A stretch of DNA of 39,978 bases from Paracoccaceae bacterium (GTDB lineage Bacteria > Pseudomonadota > Alphaproteobacteria > Rhodobacterales > Rhodobacteraceae): the NCBI GenBank assembly GCA_016937195.1, contig JAFGWK010000250.1:1-39978 (forward strand), read 5' to 3'. This document shows, piece by piece, positions 1 to 11,363 of the stretch. Both the position numbers and the translations under genes were made by a program. Position 1 is the stretch's first letter; each line of letters starts with the position of its first letter. A model generated the notes under the pieces. It saw nothing but the letters and a program-made list of their open reading frames with translations, did not search any database and had not been told where the DNA came from.

Positions 1-1520
<1,520 letters not shown>

Positions 1521-1721
1521 CGTGCACCTCGTAGGAATAGGGGATTTGGGCGCGTTCTAGTCGGAATCAGGGGATAGGGAAAGGGGGGGCGGCCAAGGCC
1601 TGCGATTTGCTTTCGGGCGCGACGGTATAAAAGAGGGTGTGCGCGAAGGTCGGTGTGGGCTTTGCCAGCGCTGCGTAAACCCGCTATCGGTTTTAGCAAG
1701 GGGATTTGACGGGGAGGCACC

Positions 1722-2483
1722 ATGATCGCCAGTTTGAAGATGCTTTATGAATCCGATCGCCCGCGCGCACATCTGTTTCGCTACGCATTGCTGGTGTTTG
1801 ATCTGAGCACGATTGCCTTTGTGATCGTGACCTCGTTTTTCCCGCATGGATTATGGATCGAGATCACCGATGCGCTGATCGGGGTCGTGATCGTGGCTGA
1901 TTTCGTCGCGCGTTTCGTTATTACACAGGGGAAATGGCGGTTCTGGACGCGGATTGCGACATGGGCCGATATCGTGGCGATCATCTCGTTTCTGGCACCG
2001 ATCGCGGGCGAGGGGCTGGGCTTTTTGCGTATCCTGCGCACCTTGCGCCTGATGCACACCTATCAGTTGATGGCGCGGCTGCGGCGCGATTTCGCCTTTT
2101 TCCGCCGCCACGAAGAGGTCGTGCTGGCGGGGATCAACCTGACGGTGTTTCTGTTCGTGATGACCGGGCTGATCTATGCCACGCAGGTCAATATCAACCC
2201 CGAGATCAACAATTACGCCGACGCGTTGTATTTCACGGTGACGACGCTGACGACGACCGGATTTGGCGACATCACCCCGACAGGCGAGTGGGGACGGATG
2301 CTGTCAGTGTTGATTATGATCTTTGGCGTGACGCTGTTCTTACGTCTGGCGCAGGTGCTGTTTCGCCCCACCAAGGTGCGCTACGAATGTCCGCAATGTG
2401 GGCTGAGCCTGCATGACGCCGATGCGATCCATTGCAAGCAGTGCGGCGCGGTGGTGCATATCAACACCGAGGGGCTGACCTGA
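1722..2483 (+). CDS. Voltage-gated-type potassium/ion channel with C-terminal zinc ribbon
   Basis: Several TM segments, S4-like RILRTLRLMHTYQLMARL, selectivity filter TTLTTTGFGDITPTGEWGR, C-terminal CPQCGLSLHDADAIHCKQCG. Confidence 0.88.
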   Translation: MIASLKMLYESDRPRAHLFRYALLVFDLSTIAFVIVTSFFPHGLWIEITDALIGVVIVADFVARFVITQGKWRFWTRIATWADIVAIISFLAPIAGEGLGFLRILRTLRLMHTYQLMARLRRDFAFFRRHEEVVLAGINLTVFLFVMTGLIYATQVNINPEINNYADALYFTVTTLTTTGFGDITPTGEWGRMLSVLIMIFGVTLFLRLAQVLFRPTKVRYECPQCGLSLHDADAIHCKQCGAVVHINTEGLT

Positions 2484-2951
2484 TCAATCGCAGGGTTTGG
2501 CCAGCACCATCACATACCACGGACCCTTGCCGCCCTTTTGCGGCACCACAGCGGTGCCGATGGCGCTGACACCGGGCAGCAAGATGTTGCGGCGATGGCT
2601 GGCCGAGTTCATCCAGTCGTCAAAAGCCACGCGCGGATTGCGTTCACCCATCGCGATGTTTTCGGCAATCAGGCAGGCGTGGTATCCGGCCTGTTTCGCG
2701 CGGGTTTTGGGGGTCGAGCCGGTCTGGCCCTGATGCGCGAAATATCCCTTCAGCGCCATATCGCAGGCATGGGCTTTGGCGGCCTTGGTCAGTTTCGCAT
2801 CCATCGTGACGGGGGGCAGCCCATTGGATTGGCGCTGCGCCGAAGCCGCCTTGGCCAGCACAACGCCCAAGCCTTCGTTGATATAACAGCCATTGGCCTG
2901 CGCAGCGGCGGGCAGGGTGCAGATGAGCAGAGTTGCGAAGATGCGCCTCAC
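2484..2951 (-). CDS. Secreted CAP (SCP/PR-1-like) domain protein
   Basis: Signal peptide [22 protein letters not shown]-type motifs [41 protein letters not shown] overlap with the rimO stop. Confidence 0.85.
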   Translation of the reverse strand: MRRIFATLLICTLPAAAQANGCYINEGLGVVLAKAASAQRQSNGLPPVTMDAKLTKAAKAHACDMALKGYFAHQGQTGSTPKTRAKQAGYHACLIAENIAMGERNPRVAFDDWMNSASHRRNILLPGVSAIGTAVVPQKGGKGPWYVMVLAKPCD

Positions 2952-4333
2952 ACCAAGCGCCCCCAGAGGTCGTAATCAGAGGCCTCATCGACCTCGACCG
3001 TCACGATATCGCCGGGGTTGAGGCCCTCAAATCCCTCGTCGATGAACAGGTTGCCGTCGATTTCGGGAGCATCGGATTTGGTGCGGCAGGTCGCGCCCTC
3101 TGCGTCAATGCTATCGACGATCACTTGGCAGGTCGTGCCGACCTTGGCCTGTAGTTTTGCCTCGGAAATTGCTTGGGCCTTTTGCATGAAACGGTCCCAG
3201 CGGTCTTGTTTGACCGCGTCGGGCACATGATCGGGCAGCGCGTTAGAGCGCGCGCCATCGACATTTTCATATTGGAAACAGCCGACGCGGTCGAGCTGCG
3301 CCTCGTCCATCCAGTCCAGCAGATATTGGAACTCGGCCTCGGTCTCGCCGGGATAGCCGACGATAAAGGTCGAGCGCAGGGTGATATCGGGGCAGATGGC
3401 GCGCCACGCCGCGATCTCATCTAGCGTTTTCGCGCTGGCGGCAGGGCGCGCCATGCGTTTGAGAACATCCGGGTGCGCGTGCTGGAATGGAATGTCCAAA
3501 TAGGGCAGCACGCCGCCGCCATTCGCATGGCTTTCAGCCATCAGCGGGATCAGGTCGCGCACATGCGGGTAGGGGTAGACGTAATGCAGCCGCACCCAAG
3601 CGCCAAGCGAGCCCAGATCGCGCGCCAGATCGGTGATATGGGCGCGATGGCCGCGATCGGTCGCGTGCTTGATATCCACGCCATAAGCCGAGGTGTCTTG
3701 CGAAATGACCAGCAATTCGCGCACGCCCGCCTCAACCAGCTTTTCGGCCTCGCGGAGCACCGCATGGGCCGGGCGCGACACCAGACGGCCGCGCATATCG
3801 GGGATGATGCAGAATTTGCACTTGTGATTGCAGCCCTCGGAGATCTTGAGATAGCTGTAATGGCGTGGCGTCAGCGACACGCCGGTTGCGGGCAGCAGGT
3901 CGATGAACGGGTGGGGATCGGGGGGCACGGCGACATGTACCGCGTCCAGCACCTGTTCGTATTGATGCGGGCCGGTCACCGCCAGAACGCTGGGATGCGC
4001 GCCGGTGATGTAATCGGGCTCAGCGCCCAGACACCCAGTCACGATCACCCGGCCATTTTCGTTCAACGCCTCGCCGATTGCTTCAAGGCTTTCGGCTTTG
4101 GCGCTGTCCAGAAACCCGCAGGTGTTCACGATTACAGCGTCCGCACCCGCGTAATCGGGGCTGATCGCATAGCCCTCGGCGCGCAGCCGGGTCAGGATGC
4201 GCTCGCTATCAACCAGCGCTTTGGGACAGCCAAGCGAGACCATCCCGATCACCGGTTGGCCGGGGCGGGGGGTGTCGGTGATACGGGCGCGCGGCGCGAG
4301 ATCGGGGCGCAGGGTCGGGGGATTGGTGCTCAT
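2948..4333 (-). CDS. rimO: Ribosomal protein uS12 methylthiotransferase RimO
   Basis: From internal ATG (MSTNPPTL...): [15 protein letters not shown], radical-SAM motif [18 protein letters not shown]-like C-terminus. The ORF-track start (4828) is over-extended. Confidence 0.95.
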   Translation of the reverse strand: MSTNPPTLRPDLAPRARITDTPRPGQPVIGMVSLGCPKALVDSERILTRLRAEGYAISPDYAGADAVIVNTCGFLDSAKAESLEAIGEALNENGRVIVTGCLGAEPDYITGAHPSVLAVTGPHQYEQVLDAVHVAVPPDPHPFIDLLPATGVSLTPRHYSYLKISEGCNHKCKFCIIPDMRGRLVSRPAHAVLREAEKLVEAGVRELLVISQDTSAYGVDIKHATDRGHRAHITDLARDLGSLGAWVRLHYVYPYPHVRDLIPLMAESHANGGGVLPYLDIPFQHAHPDVLKRMARPAASAKTLDEIAAWRAICPDITLRSTFIVGYPGETEAEFQYLLDWMDEAQLDRVGCFQYENVDGARSNALPDHVPDAVKQDRWDRFMQKAQAISEAKLQAKVGTTCQVIVDSIDAEGATCRTKSDAPEIDGNLFIDEGFEGLNPGDIVTVEVDEASDYDLWGRLV

Positions 4334-4528
4334 GCCCGCGATATAGACTGCGTGAGGGCGCGCGAAAAGCCCCGACACCACTGTGCGCGCAATTTGGCCA
4401 GAAAACGCTTGCCTTCTATCACATAAGTAAAGTTGAATATCTGCAAGCGTTGTTTCGACGCTGCCGGAGGCTTGTGCAGAGAGGGAGACTCGCGCGCGCC
4501 ACCTGACCCGGCCCAAAGGGAGGATAGA

Positions 4529-5803
4529 ATGACAAAATTGACGAAAACCCGTTTTGCGGGAATGGCTTTGGTGTGCCTTGGTGCGACTCTGCCGAGCTCG
4601 GCGAGCGCAACGGAAGGTTATTTCGCTATGGCCTATGGCACCGCGCAGCGCGGCGTTGCTGGCGCGGGGATCGCCTATTCGCAAGATGCGATGTCGAGTG
4701 CGATCAACCCGGCTTCGGTGGCGACGGTTGGGCGTGAACTGACTTTGGGCGTCGAGATATTCTCGCCGCGGCGCGAGTTTACTGTCTCGGGCGGTAATCC
4801 GGGGTTGCTGCCTGATGGCACCACGCAAAGCGGACGCGATTGGTTTGTGGTGCCCAATGTTGCGTTCAACATGCCGCTGGCCAATGGTGCGGTCGTCAAC
4901 TTTTCAGCTTACGGCAATGGTGGGATGAACACAGCCTATCGTGATGTGCCCAACGCCAATTGTGGTCCATTTTCGGGCGTGTTCTGCGGTGGCACCGCAG
5001 GCGTTGACCTGACACAACTGTTCTTATCGGTCGGTTATGCGAAAAAGACCGGAAACTTCAGCTGGGGCGTTGCGCCAACCGTCGCGGTGCAGCGGTTCTC
5101 GGCCAAGGGGCTTGCGCCGTTTGGAGCCTTGTCTGTTGATCCCGCGAACCTGTCGAATCGCGGCCATGACATGAGCTATGGCATCGGTCTGCGCGCGGGT
5201 TTCCAGTATGAGATTAACCCCCAACTCACCATCGGTGTGACGGGGCAGACCAAGTTCAAGATGAGCAAATTCAAGAAATACGCTGGCTTGTTCGAAAATG
5301 GTGGAGAGTTCGACATTCCCGCGACGCTGGGTGTGGGTCTCGCGTTCAAGCCGCGCAGCGATATCACCTTGATGTTGGATTATCAGCGTATTTTCTATTC
5401 TAACGTGCCTGCCGTTGCCAATTCAACGACCGCGACTGCCCTGTTTGGATCCAAAGGGGGATCGGGCTTTGGCTGGGATGATGTGGATGTGATCCGCATC
5501 GGTGCGGAGTGGCAGCAAAGCCCTGATATGACGTGGCGCGCGGGCTATGCGCATGCGACAAACCCTGTCGGCCCCGAAGATGTTACGTTCAACGTGCTCG
5601 CGCCGGGGATCGTCAAGCATCACCTGAGCTTTGGTGGCACGAAGCGGCTGAATGATCGCGACAAGCTGGATTTCTCGCTGGCCTATGTCGTGCCTCAAAC
5701 CGTGAGCGGCCCCGAGATGACGCCGGGTGGACCGTCGGGCAATACGGTCAAGCTGCGTATGGAGCAATTCTCGGTCTCGGTTGGCTGGACGCGCACCTTC
5801 TAA
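4529..5803 (+). CDS. OmpP1/FadL-type outer membrane transport protein
   Basis: From ATG 4529: signal peptide, [41 protein letters not shown] (FadL-like N-terminus), beta-strand-rich, C-terminal aromatic VGWTRTF. Confidence 0.88.
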   Translation: MTKLTKTRFAGMALVCLGATLPSSASATEGYFAMAYGTAQRGVAGAGIAYSQDAMSSAINPASVATVGRELTLGVEIFSPRREFTVSGGNPGLLPDGTTQSGRDWFVVPNVAFNMPLANGAVVNFSAYGNGGMNTAYRDVPNANCGPFSGVFCGGTAGVDLTQLFLSVGYAKKTGNFSWGVAPTVAVQRFSAKGLAPFGALSVDPANLSNRGHDMSYGIGLRAGFQYEINPQLTIGVTGQTKFKMSKFKKYAGLFENGGEFDIPATLGVGLAFKPRSDITLMLDYQRIFYSNVPAVANSTTATALFGSKGGSGFGWDDVDVIRIGAEWQQSPDMTWRAGYAHATNPVGPEDVTFNVLAPGIVKHHLSFGGTKRLNDRDKLDFSLAYVVPQTVSGPEMTPGGPSGNTVKLRMEQFSVSVGWTRTF

Positions 5804-5821
5804 GCTGAACACCTTCTTATG

Positions 5822-5852
5822 AAAAAGGGCGCCTTGCGGGGCGCCCTTTTTT
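5822..5852 (+). terminator. Rho-independent terminator after the FadL-like gene
   Basis: GGGCGCC-ttgcgg-GGCGCCC stem followed by TTTTTT. Confidence 0.85.
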
Positions 5853-5880
5853 ATCTGTGTGTGGCGTCGGCGAGATGATG

Positions 5881-5989
5881 ACGGTCGCGATATCGCGTTC
5901 GTTTGCCGCGCTGCGTCGCCTTAGCGGCGACGGTCGCGATCTCGCACTCTTTTACCGCGCTGCGTCGCCTTAGCGGCGACGGTCGCGGC
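5881..5989. repeat. 49-bp tandem repeat (two copies plus partial third) overlapping the 3' end of gcrA
   Basis: Copies start at 5881, 5930 and 5979 (ACGGTCGCG...GCGCTGCGTCGCCTTAGCGGCG). Each full copy contains CGTCGCC-TTAGC-GGCGACG, a 7-bp perfect stem. Confidence 0.88.
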
Positions 5990-6563
5990 GGGCACTCATC
6001 GGTTGGAAGGCGACGCCGACATGGGCTTCGCAATAGGGTTTTCCCGCTTGGCTGGGCAGGCCGCAGAACCAGAACTCTTCGGTTGCCGGATCGCCGATGG
6101 GCCATTTGCAGGTCCGTTCGGTCAGCTCCATCAGGCTTAATTTCTTGGCGTGCTTTTCCACTTCACCGACCTTGGCAAGGGCTGCCGGGTCGATTTCATT
6201 GGCGGAGGGCTGGGGCGGCAAGGGTTGGCCCGCAGGAATGATCGCCCTGCGCATCGGTGTGGGCGCGGGGGCGGGATCAGGGCGCGCTGCAGCGGCGGGA
6301 GCGGCTGCCGGAGTGGCCGTTTTTTCAGCAGCCTTGGGCTCGGGTGTGGGCTTGACGGGCTTGGCCTCAACCTTTTCGGCTTTGGCCTCGGGCTTGGCGG
6401 GTTCAGCCGCGCCGCCTGCGCGATTGGACAGACCAAGGCGGTGCACCTTGCCGATCACTGCATTGCGCGTGACGCCGCCCAGTTCCTTGGCGATCTGGCT
6501 CGCGGATTGGCCCTCGGACCACATCTTCTTGAGCAGATCTACGCGTTCGTCGGTCCAGGACAT
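5970..6563 (-). CDS. gcrA: GcrA family cell cycle regulator
   Basis: MSWTDERVDLLKKMWSEGQSASQIAKELGGVTRNAVIGKVHRLGLSNRAG, Ala/Pro linker, C-terminal CKWPIGDP...FCG...YCEAHVGVAFQP. Confidence 0.96.
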   Translation of the reverse strand: MSWTDERVDLLKKMWSEGQSASQIAKELGGVTRNAVIGKVHRLGLSNRAGGAAEPAKPEAKAEKVEAKPVKPTPEPKAAEKTATPAAAPAAAARPDPAPAPTPMRRAIIPAGQPLPPQPSANEIDPAALAKVGEVEKHAKKLSLMELTERTCKWPIGDPATEEFWFCGLPSQAGKPYCEAHVGVAFQPMSARRDRRR

Positions 6564-6739
6564 GGAAAGCCTCTCATTTCGCAGGGTGCCCGAAAAAGGG
6601 CGGGCGCAGGGATGCGTGCAAGGCGCATTCTAGCGGTAAGGCGCACAGATACAATCGCGCAGGCCGATTTTCAAGGGCGCGCGCGTTGGACAGCGCCGAT
6701 CTGCGTGCTAGGTGAGCGGGGAAGTTGGGGAGAACCGAG

Positions 6740-7534
6740 ATGCAAGATATTGGTATACGCCGTTTTGGCGCGGTGAACTGGTTGGGGATGCAGACTTTGG
6801 GCCTGCGCGAGATCCGCCGGTTCATGGCGGTCTGGCAGCAGACGGTGCTGGCGCCGCTGATCACGGCGGGGCTGTTCTTGACGGTGTTCGCGCTGGCCTT
6901 CGGCAAAGGGCGCGCGCCGGTGATGGGGGTGGATTTCCTGCATTTCATTGCGCCCGGTATCTTGATGATGACGGTGATCCAGAACGCGTTCGCCAATACC
7001 TCCAGTTCGATCGTGATCGCCAAGGTGCAGGGCAATATCGTGGACACGCTAATGCCGCCCTTGGCCCCGTGGGAGATTATGGTGGGCTATCTGGTGGGGG
7101 CGGTCGCGCGGTCCTTGCTGGTGGCGTTTGTGATTTGGATCGGGCTGTTCATCACGCTGGGCCAAGGGGTTGCGCATCCGTTTTGGGCGCTGACCTGGGT
7201 CGTATTGGGCGCGGTATTTCTTGGCGGTTTGGGGATATTGGCGGCGGTGTTTGCGGATAAGTTCGACCAGATGGCGGCGATCACCAACTTCATCATCACG
7301 CCGCTGTCGTTCCTGTCGGGCACGTTCTATTCGGCCAAGGCCTTGCCGCCTGCGTTTCAAATTCTGACGCATTACAACCCGGTGTTCTACCTGATCGACG
7401 GCGCGCGGTTCGGGTTCTTGGGCGTGTCGGATGCGCCGCCTTGGCAAGGCTTGCTGGTAGTCGGTCCGGCGTTGGTGCTGGTGTTGGGGCTCGGTTGGTA
7501 CTGGCTGCGCACGGGCTATCGGATGAAGTCGTAG
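6740..7534 (+). CDS. ABC-2 type transporter permease
   Basis: Six-TM pattern; FIAPGILMMTVIQNAFANTSSSIVIAKVQGNIVDTLMPPLAPWEI and TPLSFLSGTFYSAKALPPAFQILTHYNPVFYLIDGAR. Start chosen at ATG 6740. Confidence 0.9.
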   Translation: MQDIGIRRFGAVNWLGMQTLGLREIRRFMAVWQQTVLAPLITAGLFLTVFALAFGKGRAPVMGVDFLHFIAPGILMMTVIQNAFANTSSSIVIAKVQGNIVDTLMPPLAPWEIMVGYLVGAVARSLLVAFVIWIGLFITLGQGVAHPFWALTWVVLGAVFLGGLGILAAVFADKFDQMAAITNFIITPLSFLSGTFYSAKALPPAFQILTHYNPVFYLIDGARFGFLGVSDAPPWQGLLVVGPALVLVLGLGWYWLRTGYRMKS

Positions 7535-7758
7535 CCGAGAAGCCTCTTTACTTTGTGCGGGGCGCGCCCTAATGCAACGCCCATGATCACACCGTGCCGC
7601 CATATCGCTGCCCGCCGACGTCGCCGCAACCGCGCCTGACGTCCGATCTGCCGTGGCTGCATGCCACATCCCCAAATCGTTGACCCCAAGGCCATGAGTG
7701 TTGACAGCGCTTTATGCCTGATGCACCCCTTGGCCTTCTTTTTCCCGGAGACCAACAG

Positions 7759-8931
7759 ATGATCCCTTCTGTTTTGCCCACTTACAATCGCGCGCCGCTG
7801 GCATTTGTCAAAGGCGCTGGCTCTTGGCTGGAGACGGCAGACGGGCGCCGATATCTGGATATGGGGGCCGGGATCGCAGTGAATGCGCTGGGTCATGCGG
7901 CACCTGAACTGGTGGCAGCCTTGACCGAGCAGGCGCAAAATCTGTGGCATGTCTCCAACCTTTACCAGATCCCGCAACAGCAGGCATTGGCGGATGCGCT
8001 GGTTGAACACAGCTTTGCCGATACCGTCTTTTTCACCAATTCCGGCACCGAGGCTGCGGAACTCGCGATCAAGATGGCGCGCAAATACTGGGCGGCCAAG
8101 GGCGAGGACCGGGTCGAAATCATCACTTTTGACGGCGCGTTTCATGGCCGCTCGACCGGCGCGATCTCGGCGGTGCCTCATTCCGAAAAAATGGTCAAAG
8201 GGTTCGGCCCGATGCTGCCCGGCTTCACGCAATTGCCTTGGGGCGATCACGACGCGCTCAACGCCGCCGTCAACGACAAAACCGCCGCCATCCTGATCGA
8301 GCCGATCCAAGGTGAAGGTGGCATCCGCCCGGTCCCCGATCAATGCCTCAAGGGGCTGCGCGATCTGTGTGACAGTACCGGCGCCTTGCTGATCTTTGAT
8401 GAGGTGCAATGCGGCATGGGGCGCACGGGGCGGCTGTTTGCCCATGAATGGGCGGGCGTGACGCCCGATATCATGATGGTCGCCAAGGGCATTGGCGGGG
8501 GCTTTCCGCTGGGTGCGATCTTGGCCACCGAGAACGCGGCAAGCGGCATGACCGCAGGTACCCACGGCTCGACCTATGGCGGCAACCCGCTGGGCTGCGC
8601 GGTCGGGGCAAAGGTGATGGAGATCGTCTCGGACCCGGCATTCCTTGATCAGGTCAATGCCAAGGCGGGGTTCTTGCGCCAAAAACTCGAAGGCCTTGTC
8701 GCAAGCCATCCCGATACGTTTGAAGGCGTGCGCGGGGTTGGGCTGATGCTGGGGCTGAAATGCAAGCGCGCCCCAACCGATCTGGTCGACGCCGCTTATC
8801 AGCAAAACCTGCTCACGGTGCCAGCCGCCGATAACGTGCTGCGCCTGCTGCCTGCCCTTAATATCTCAGAGGCGGATCTGTCCGAGGCGGTCAATCGCCT
8901 CGATGCCGCCGCCACGCAACTTGAATCCTGA
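7759..8931 (+). CDS. argD: Acetylornithine aminotransferase family (class III PLP aminotransferase)
   Basis: MIPSVLPTYNRAPLAFVKGAGSWLETADGRRYLDMGAGIAVNALGH, FFTNSGTEAAELAIKMAR, LIFDEVQCGMGRTG; directly followed by argF. Confidence 0.92.
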   Translation: MIPSVLPTYNRAPLAFVKGAGSWLETADGRRYLDMGAGIAVNALGHAAPELVAALTEQAQNLWHVSNLYQIPQQQALADALVEHSFADTVFFTNSGTEAAELAIKMARKYWAAKGEDRVEIITFDGAFHGRSTGAISAVPHSEKMVKGFGPMLPGFTQLPWGDHDALNAAVNDKTAAILIEPIQGEGGIRPVPDQCLKGLRDLCDSTGALLIFDEVQCGMGRTGRLFAHEWAGVTPDIMMVAKGIGGGFPLGAILATENAASGMTAGTHGSTYGGNPLGCAVGAKVMEIVSDPAFLDQVNAKAGFLRQKLEGLVASHPDTFEGVRGVGLMLGLKCKRAPTDLVDAAYQQNLLTVPAADNVLRLLPALNISEADLSEAVNRLDAAATQLES

Positions 8932-8962
8932 TCTTCCTCTTGATCTAAATATCCTCGGGGGT
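8932..8962 (-). repeat. Dispersed intergenic repeat related to CCCCGGGATATTTGGATCAAGAGGAAGA
   Basis: TCTTCCTCTTGATCTAAATATCCTCGGGGG directly after the argD stop is nearly the reverse complement of 25006-25035. Confidence 0.7.
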
Positions 8963-8963
8963 T

Positions 8964-9000
8964 GCCGATTGGTGCGCCATTGGTTCAAGCTCCAATCGGC
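8964..9000. other. Inverted repeat between argD and argF
   Basis: GCCGATTGG (8964-8972) and CCAATCGGC (8992-9000): 9-bp perfect stem, 19-nt loop. Confidence 0.65.
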
Positions 9001-9043
9001 GACGGGCAGATAGCCCCGCCGCCCCACCACGAAAGACGAACCT

Positions 9044-9970
9044 ATGACCCATTTTCTTGACATTCACAAAACTGACCCCGCCGCTTTGCGCGCAATGATC
9101 GACCAGGGCATTGCGATGAAGCAGGCCCGTCAAGACCGCGCCAAAGGCGCGCCCGATGACGACCAGCCGCTAGCGGGGCGGATGGTGGCGCTGATCTTTG
9201 AGAAGCCCTCGACACGCACGCGGGTCAGCTTTGATGTCGGCGTGCGCCAGATGGGCGGGCAGACGATGGTGCTGTCGGGCAGCGATATGCAGCTTGGTCA
9301 TGGCGAAACGATTGCCGACACAGCGCGCGTTCTCAGCCGCTACGTCGATCTGATCATGATCCGCACGTTTGAGGAAGAAACCCTGCTGGAAATGGCGGAA
9401 TATGCCTCCGTGCCGGTAATCAACGGGCTGACGGATCGCACCCATCCCTGCCAGATCATGGCCGATGTGATGACCTATGAGGAACATCGCGGCCCGATCA
9501 AGGGTAAGAAAGTGGTGTGGTCGGGCGATGGCAACAATGTCTGCGCCTCATTCCTGCATGCGGCTGGGCAGTTCGGGTTCGATTTCACCTTTACCGGGCC
9601 GCCGCCGCTGGACCCCGAGGCCGAATGGCTTGATTTTGCGCGCTCCAAAGGCGTGCAGGCGGTGATCGAGCGCGATCCGCTCAAGGCGGTTGCGGGGGCG
9701 GATCTGATCGTGACGGATACATGGGTTTCGATGCATGACCCGGAATCGGCCAAAGAGCGTCGTCACAACCAGCTGCGTGGCTATCAGGTCAACGAGGCGC
9801 TGATGGCGCATGCCAATCCGGACGCTTTGTTCATGCATTGCCTGCCCGCGCATCGCAATGATGAGGTCACGAGCGCGGTCATGGACGGCCCGCAATCGGT
9901 GATTTTCGATGAGGCCGAGAACCGTCTGCACGCGCAAAAGGCAGTGATGCGCCACTGTCTGGGCGTTTGA
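9044..9970 (+). CDS. argF: Ornithine carbamoyltransferase
   Basis: [64 protein letters not shown]. Confidence 0.96.
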   Translation: MTHFLDIHKTDPAALRAMIDQGIAMKQARQDRAKGAPDDDQPLAGRMVALIFEKPSTRTRVSFDVGVRQMGGQTMVLSGSDMQLGHGETIADTARVLSRYVDLIMIRTFEEETLLEMAEYASVPVINGLTDRTHPCQIMADVMTYEEHRGPIKGKKVVWSGDGNNVCASFLHAAGQFGFDFTFTGPPPLDPEAEWLDFARSKGVQAVIERDPLKAVAGADLIVTDTWVSMHDPESAKERRHNQLRGYQVNEALMAHANPDALFMHCLPAHRNDEVTSAVMDGPQSVIFDEAENRLHAQKAVMRHCLGV

Positions 9971-10205
9971 AGGTTCGCGTTGGGCGGGGGGCGGCGTTCC
10001 CTGCCTGATGCCCTCTTCTGTCGAACTTAACGCTAACTTTAAATTTACCTTTTTAGCGGCTTTGTGTTTTGGCATGATGATTCTCTGCGCTTAGGGTGCA
10101 GCGAGCAAAGATTCGGGCAAGGCCGCGAATTTTCTTACAGTTTTTGAGGTCTCCTAGGGCGCTTCACGTGCCGTCATCGCCTTAGTTTAGCGCTTTTGGC
10201 GTCAC

Positions 10206-10320
10206 AACTGTGCCAAAGTGCAACAGTTCCCAGCCGCACGGTTAAGGGCCATAGGTTTGTTCTTTCAAAGCCCGTGAACCTATGCAAAACTCCCTTCGAT
10301 GCCGCTAACTGTAAGCGGCT
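10206..10320 (+). promoter_or_regulatory. Candidate structured 5' leader of the small exported protein
   Basis: Three inverted repeats: AACTGT/ACAGTT (10206-10228), CATAGGTT/AACCTATG (10250-10284), GCCGCT/AGCGGC (10301-10319), followed by an SD and ATG 10346. Confidence 0.45.
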
Positions 10321-10345
10321 CCTATCGGTCATGACGGAGATTACT

Positions 10346-10534
10346 ATGAAAAAGATCGCTACTATCGCTCTGGCCCTCGGCCTCACCGGTTCTGCTGCAT
10401 TCGCTGGCGGCTATGTCGCTCCTGTTGTCGAGCCCGAGCCCGTTGTGGTTCAGCAGTCGTCCTCCTCGAACGCTGGGATCATCATCCCGGTTCTTCTGCT
10501 GGTTGCCGTCGCTGTTGCAGCGTCGAACAACTAA
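10346..10534 (+). CDS. Small exported protein (62 aa), YjbE-like in size and context
   Basis: MKKIATIALALGLTGSAAFAGGYVAPVVEPEPVVVQQSSSSNAGIIIPVLLLVAVAVAASNN: signal peptide, Ser run, hydrophobic tail; SD upstream and terminator downstream. Confidence 0.8.
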   Translation: MKKIATIALALGLTGSAAFAGGYVAPVVEPEPVVVQQSSSSNAGIIIPVLLLVAVAVAASNN

Positions 10535-10555
10535 GTTCGGACGATACCAAGTTAG

Positions 10556-10592
10556 AAAAGGCCGGAGCGCGTGCGCTTCGGTCTTTTTTAAT
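10556..10592 (+). terminator. Rho-independent terminator of the small exported protein gene
   Basis: GGCCGGAGCGC-gt-GCGCTTCGGTC stem (with a G:T pair) followed by TTTTTT. Confidence 0.8.
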
Positions 10593-10628
10593 GTTTAATT
10601 TTGCGTCAGCGCGCAGGTGTCGCGCCAC

Positions 10629-10660
10629 GAAAAAGCCCCCGGATTTCGGGGGCTTTCGTT
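10629..10660. terminator. Likely bidirectional terminator between convergent genes
   Basis: AAAGCCCCCG-gattt-CGGGGGCTTT. Confidence 0.75.
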
Positions 10661-10688
10661 TGTCCGAATATGGTGGGATGCGGCGGGC

Positions 10689-11363
10689 TTAGTTGCGCAA
10701 CTGTTGGATCGCGACATACCCCAATCCCGGCCCAACCCATTGCCGTGAGGCCAAGATCGTGCCGCCCGCAACAAGGTAGCTCATGTCCAGGCGGACGCCT
10801 GACCCCTCGCAATGCTCGCCAACCTGCTGGGCCGTGACAGGGCCTTGCTGCACCGTGCCGCCCGGCGTGATCGTGCAGGAGACGGGCAGGGGGCGTTCCT
10901 CGCCATCGCCATCAAGATAGCGATAGACACGCGGCGCGGTGCCAGCCTTGGCGGCGCGGATGAGCGCCCCGGCGGCAGCGGTATCAGCCGACATCAGGTC
11001 GCGCCCAAATCCGCGCGTGCCCGCCAGCAACCCGCCGCGCAGCACGAAGGCGCGCTGATCGGGCGTTTGATAGGTGCGCATGGTGCCGTTTTGCCCACGC
11101 ATAGCACCAATGGTCGTGGCTTTGTTGGCCTCAAATGTCACCATGATCACAGGGCCTTGCAGCGATTGCAGCGCAGCGGCGGCCAGCGCGTTGGGGTCTT
11201 GAGGCGCAGTGGCGGCCTTCTTTTTGCCCGGCAGCACCTGACCCAGCGCAGAGGTCACCATTTTGACCCCGCCGGATTTCTTTTCCTGAATGCCTGCGCT
11301 GTCATGGCTACACGCGCCAAGAGCCACGATCAGCGCAGTTGCGCCAAGGACGTTCCGACTCAT
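10689..11363 (-). CDS. yjbF: YjbF family lipoprotein
   Basis: Lipobox LIVALGACSHD; VMVTFEANKATTIGAMRGQNGTMRTYQTPDQRAFVLRGGLLAGTRGFGRDLMSAD; immediately downstream of a yjbH homologue. Confidence 0.85.
   Translation of the reverse strand: MSRNVLGATALIVALGACSHDSAGIQEKKSGGVKMVTSALGQVLPGKKKAATAPQDPNALAAAALQSLQGPVIMVTFEANKATTIGAMRGQNGTMRTYQTPDQRAFVLRGGLLAGTRGFGRDLMSADTAAAGALIRAAKAGTAPRVYRYLDGDGEERPLPVSCTITPGGTVQQGPVTAQQVGEHCEGSGVRLDMSYLVAGGTILASRQWVGPGLGYVAIQQLRN

Noticed and set aside
3473-4426. 317-aa plus-strand ORF over rimO
   Set aside because: Antisense to a confidently identified RimO; composition typical of shadow ORFs.
5881-5989. Short tandem repeat considered as a CRISPR array
   Set aside because: Direct 49-bp periodicity without unique spacers and overlapping the gcrA coding end; it is a simple tandem duplication.
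7535-7758. Intergenic region before argD considered as an arginine attenuator or riboswitch
   Set aside because: No leader peptide rich in Arg codons or clear terminator/antiterminator pair could be supported by eye.
7516-8805. 429-aa minus-strand ORF over argD
   Set aside because: Antisense to ArgD with clear PLP-transaminase motifs; no recognisable domain in the ORF.
10026-10042. TTAACGCTAACTTTAA as a CtrA box upstream of the small exported protein
   Set aside because: Spacing (N8 for an exact TTAA pair) and mismatches are too weak; kept only the better comM-upstream candidate, itself at low confidence.
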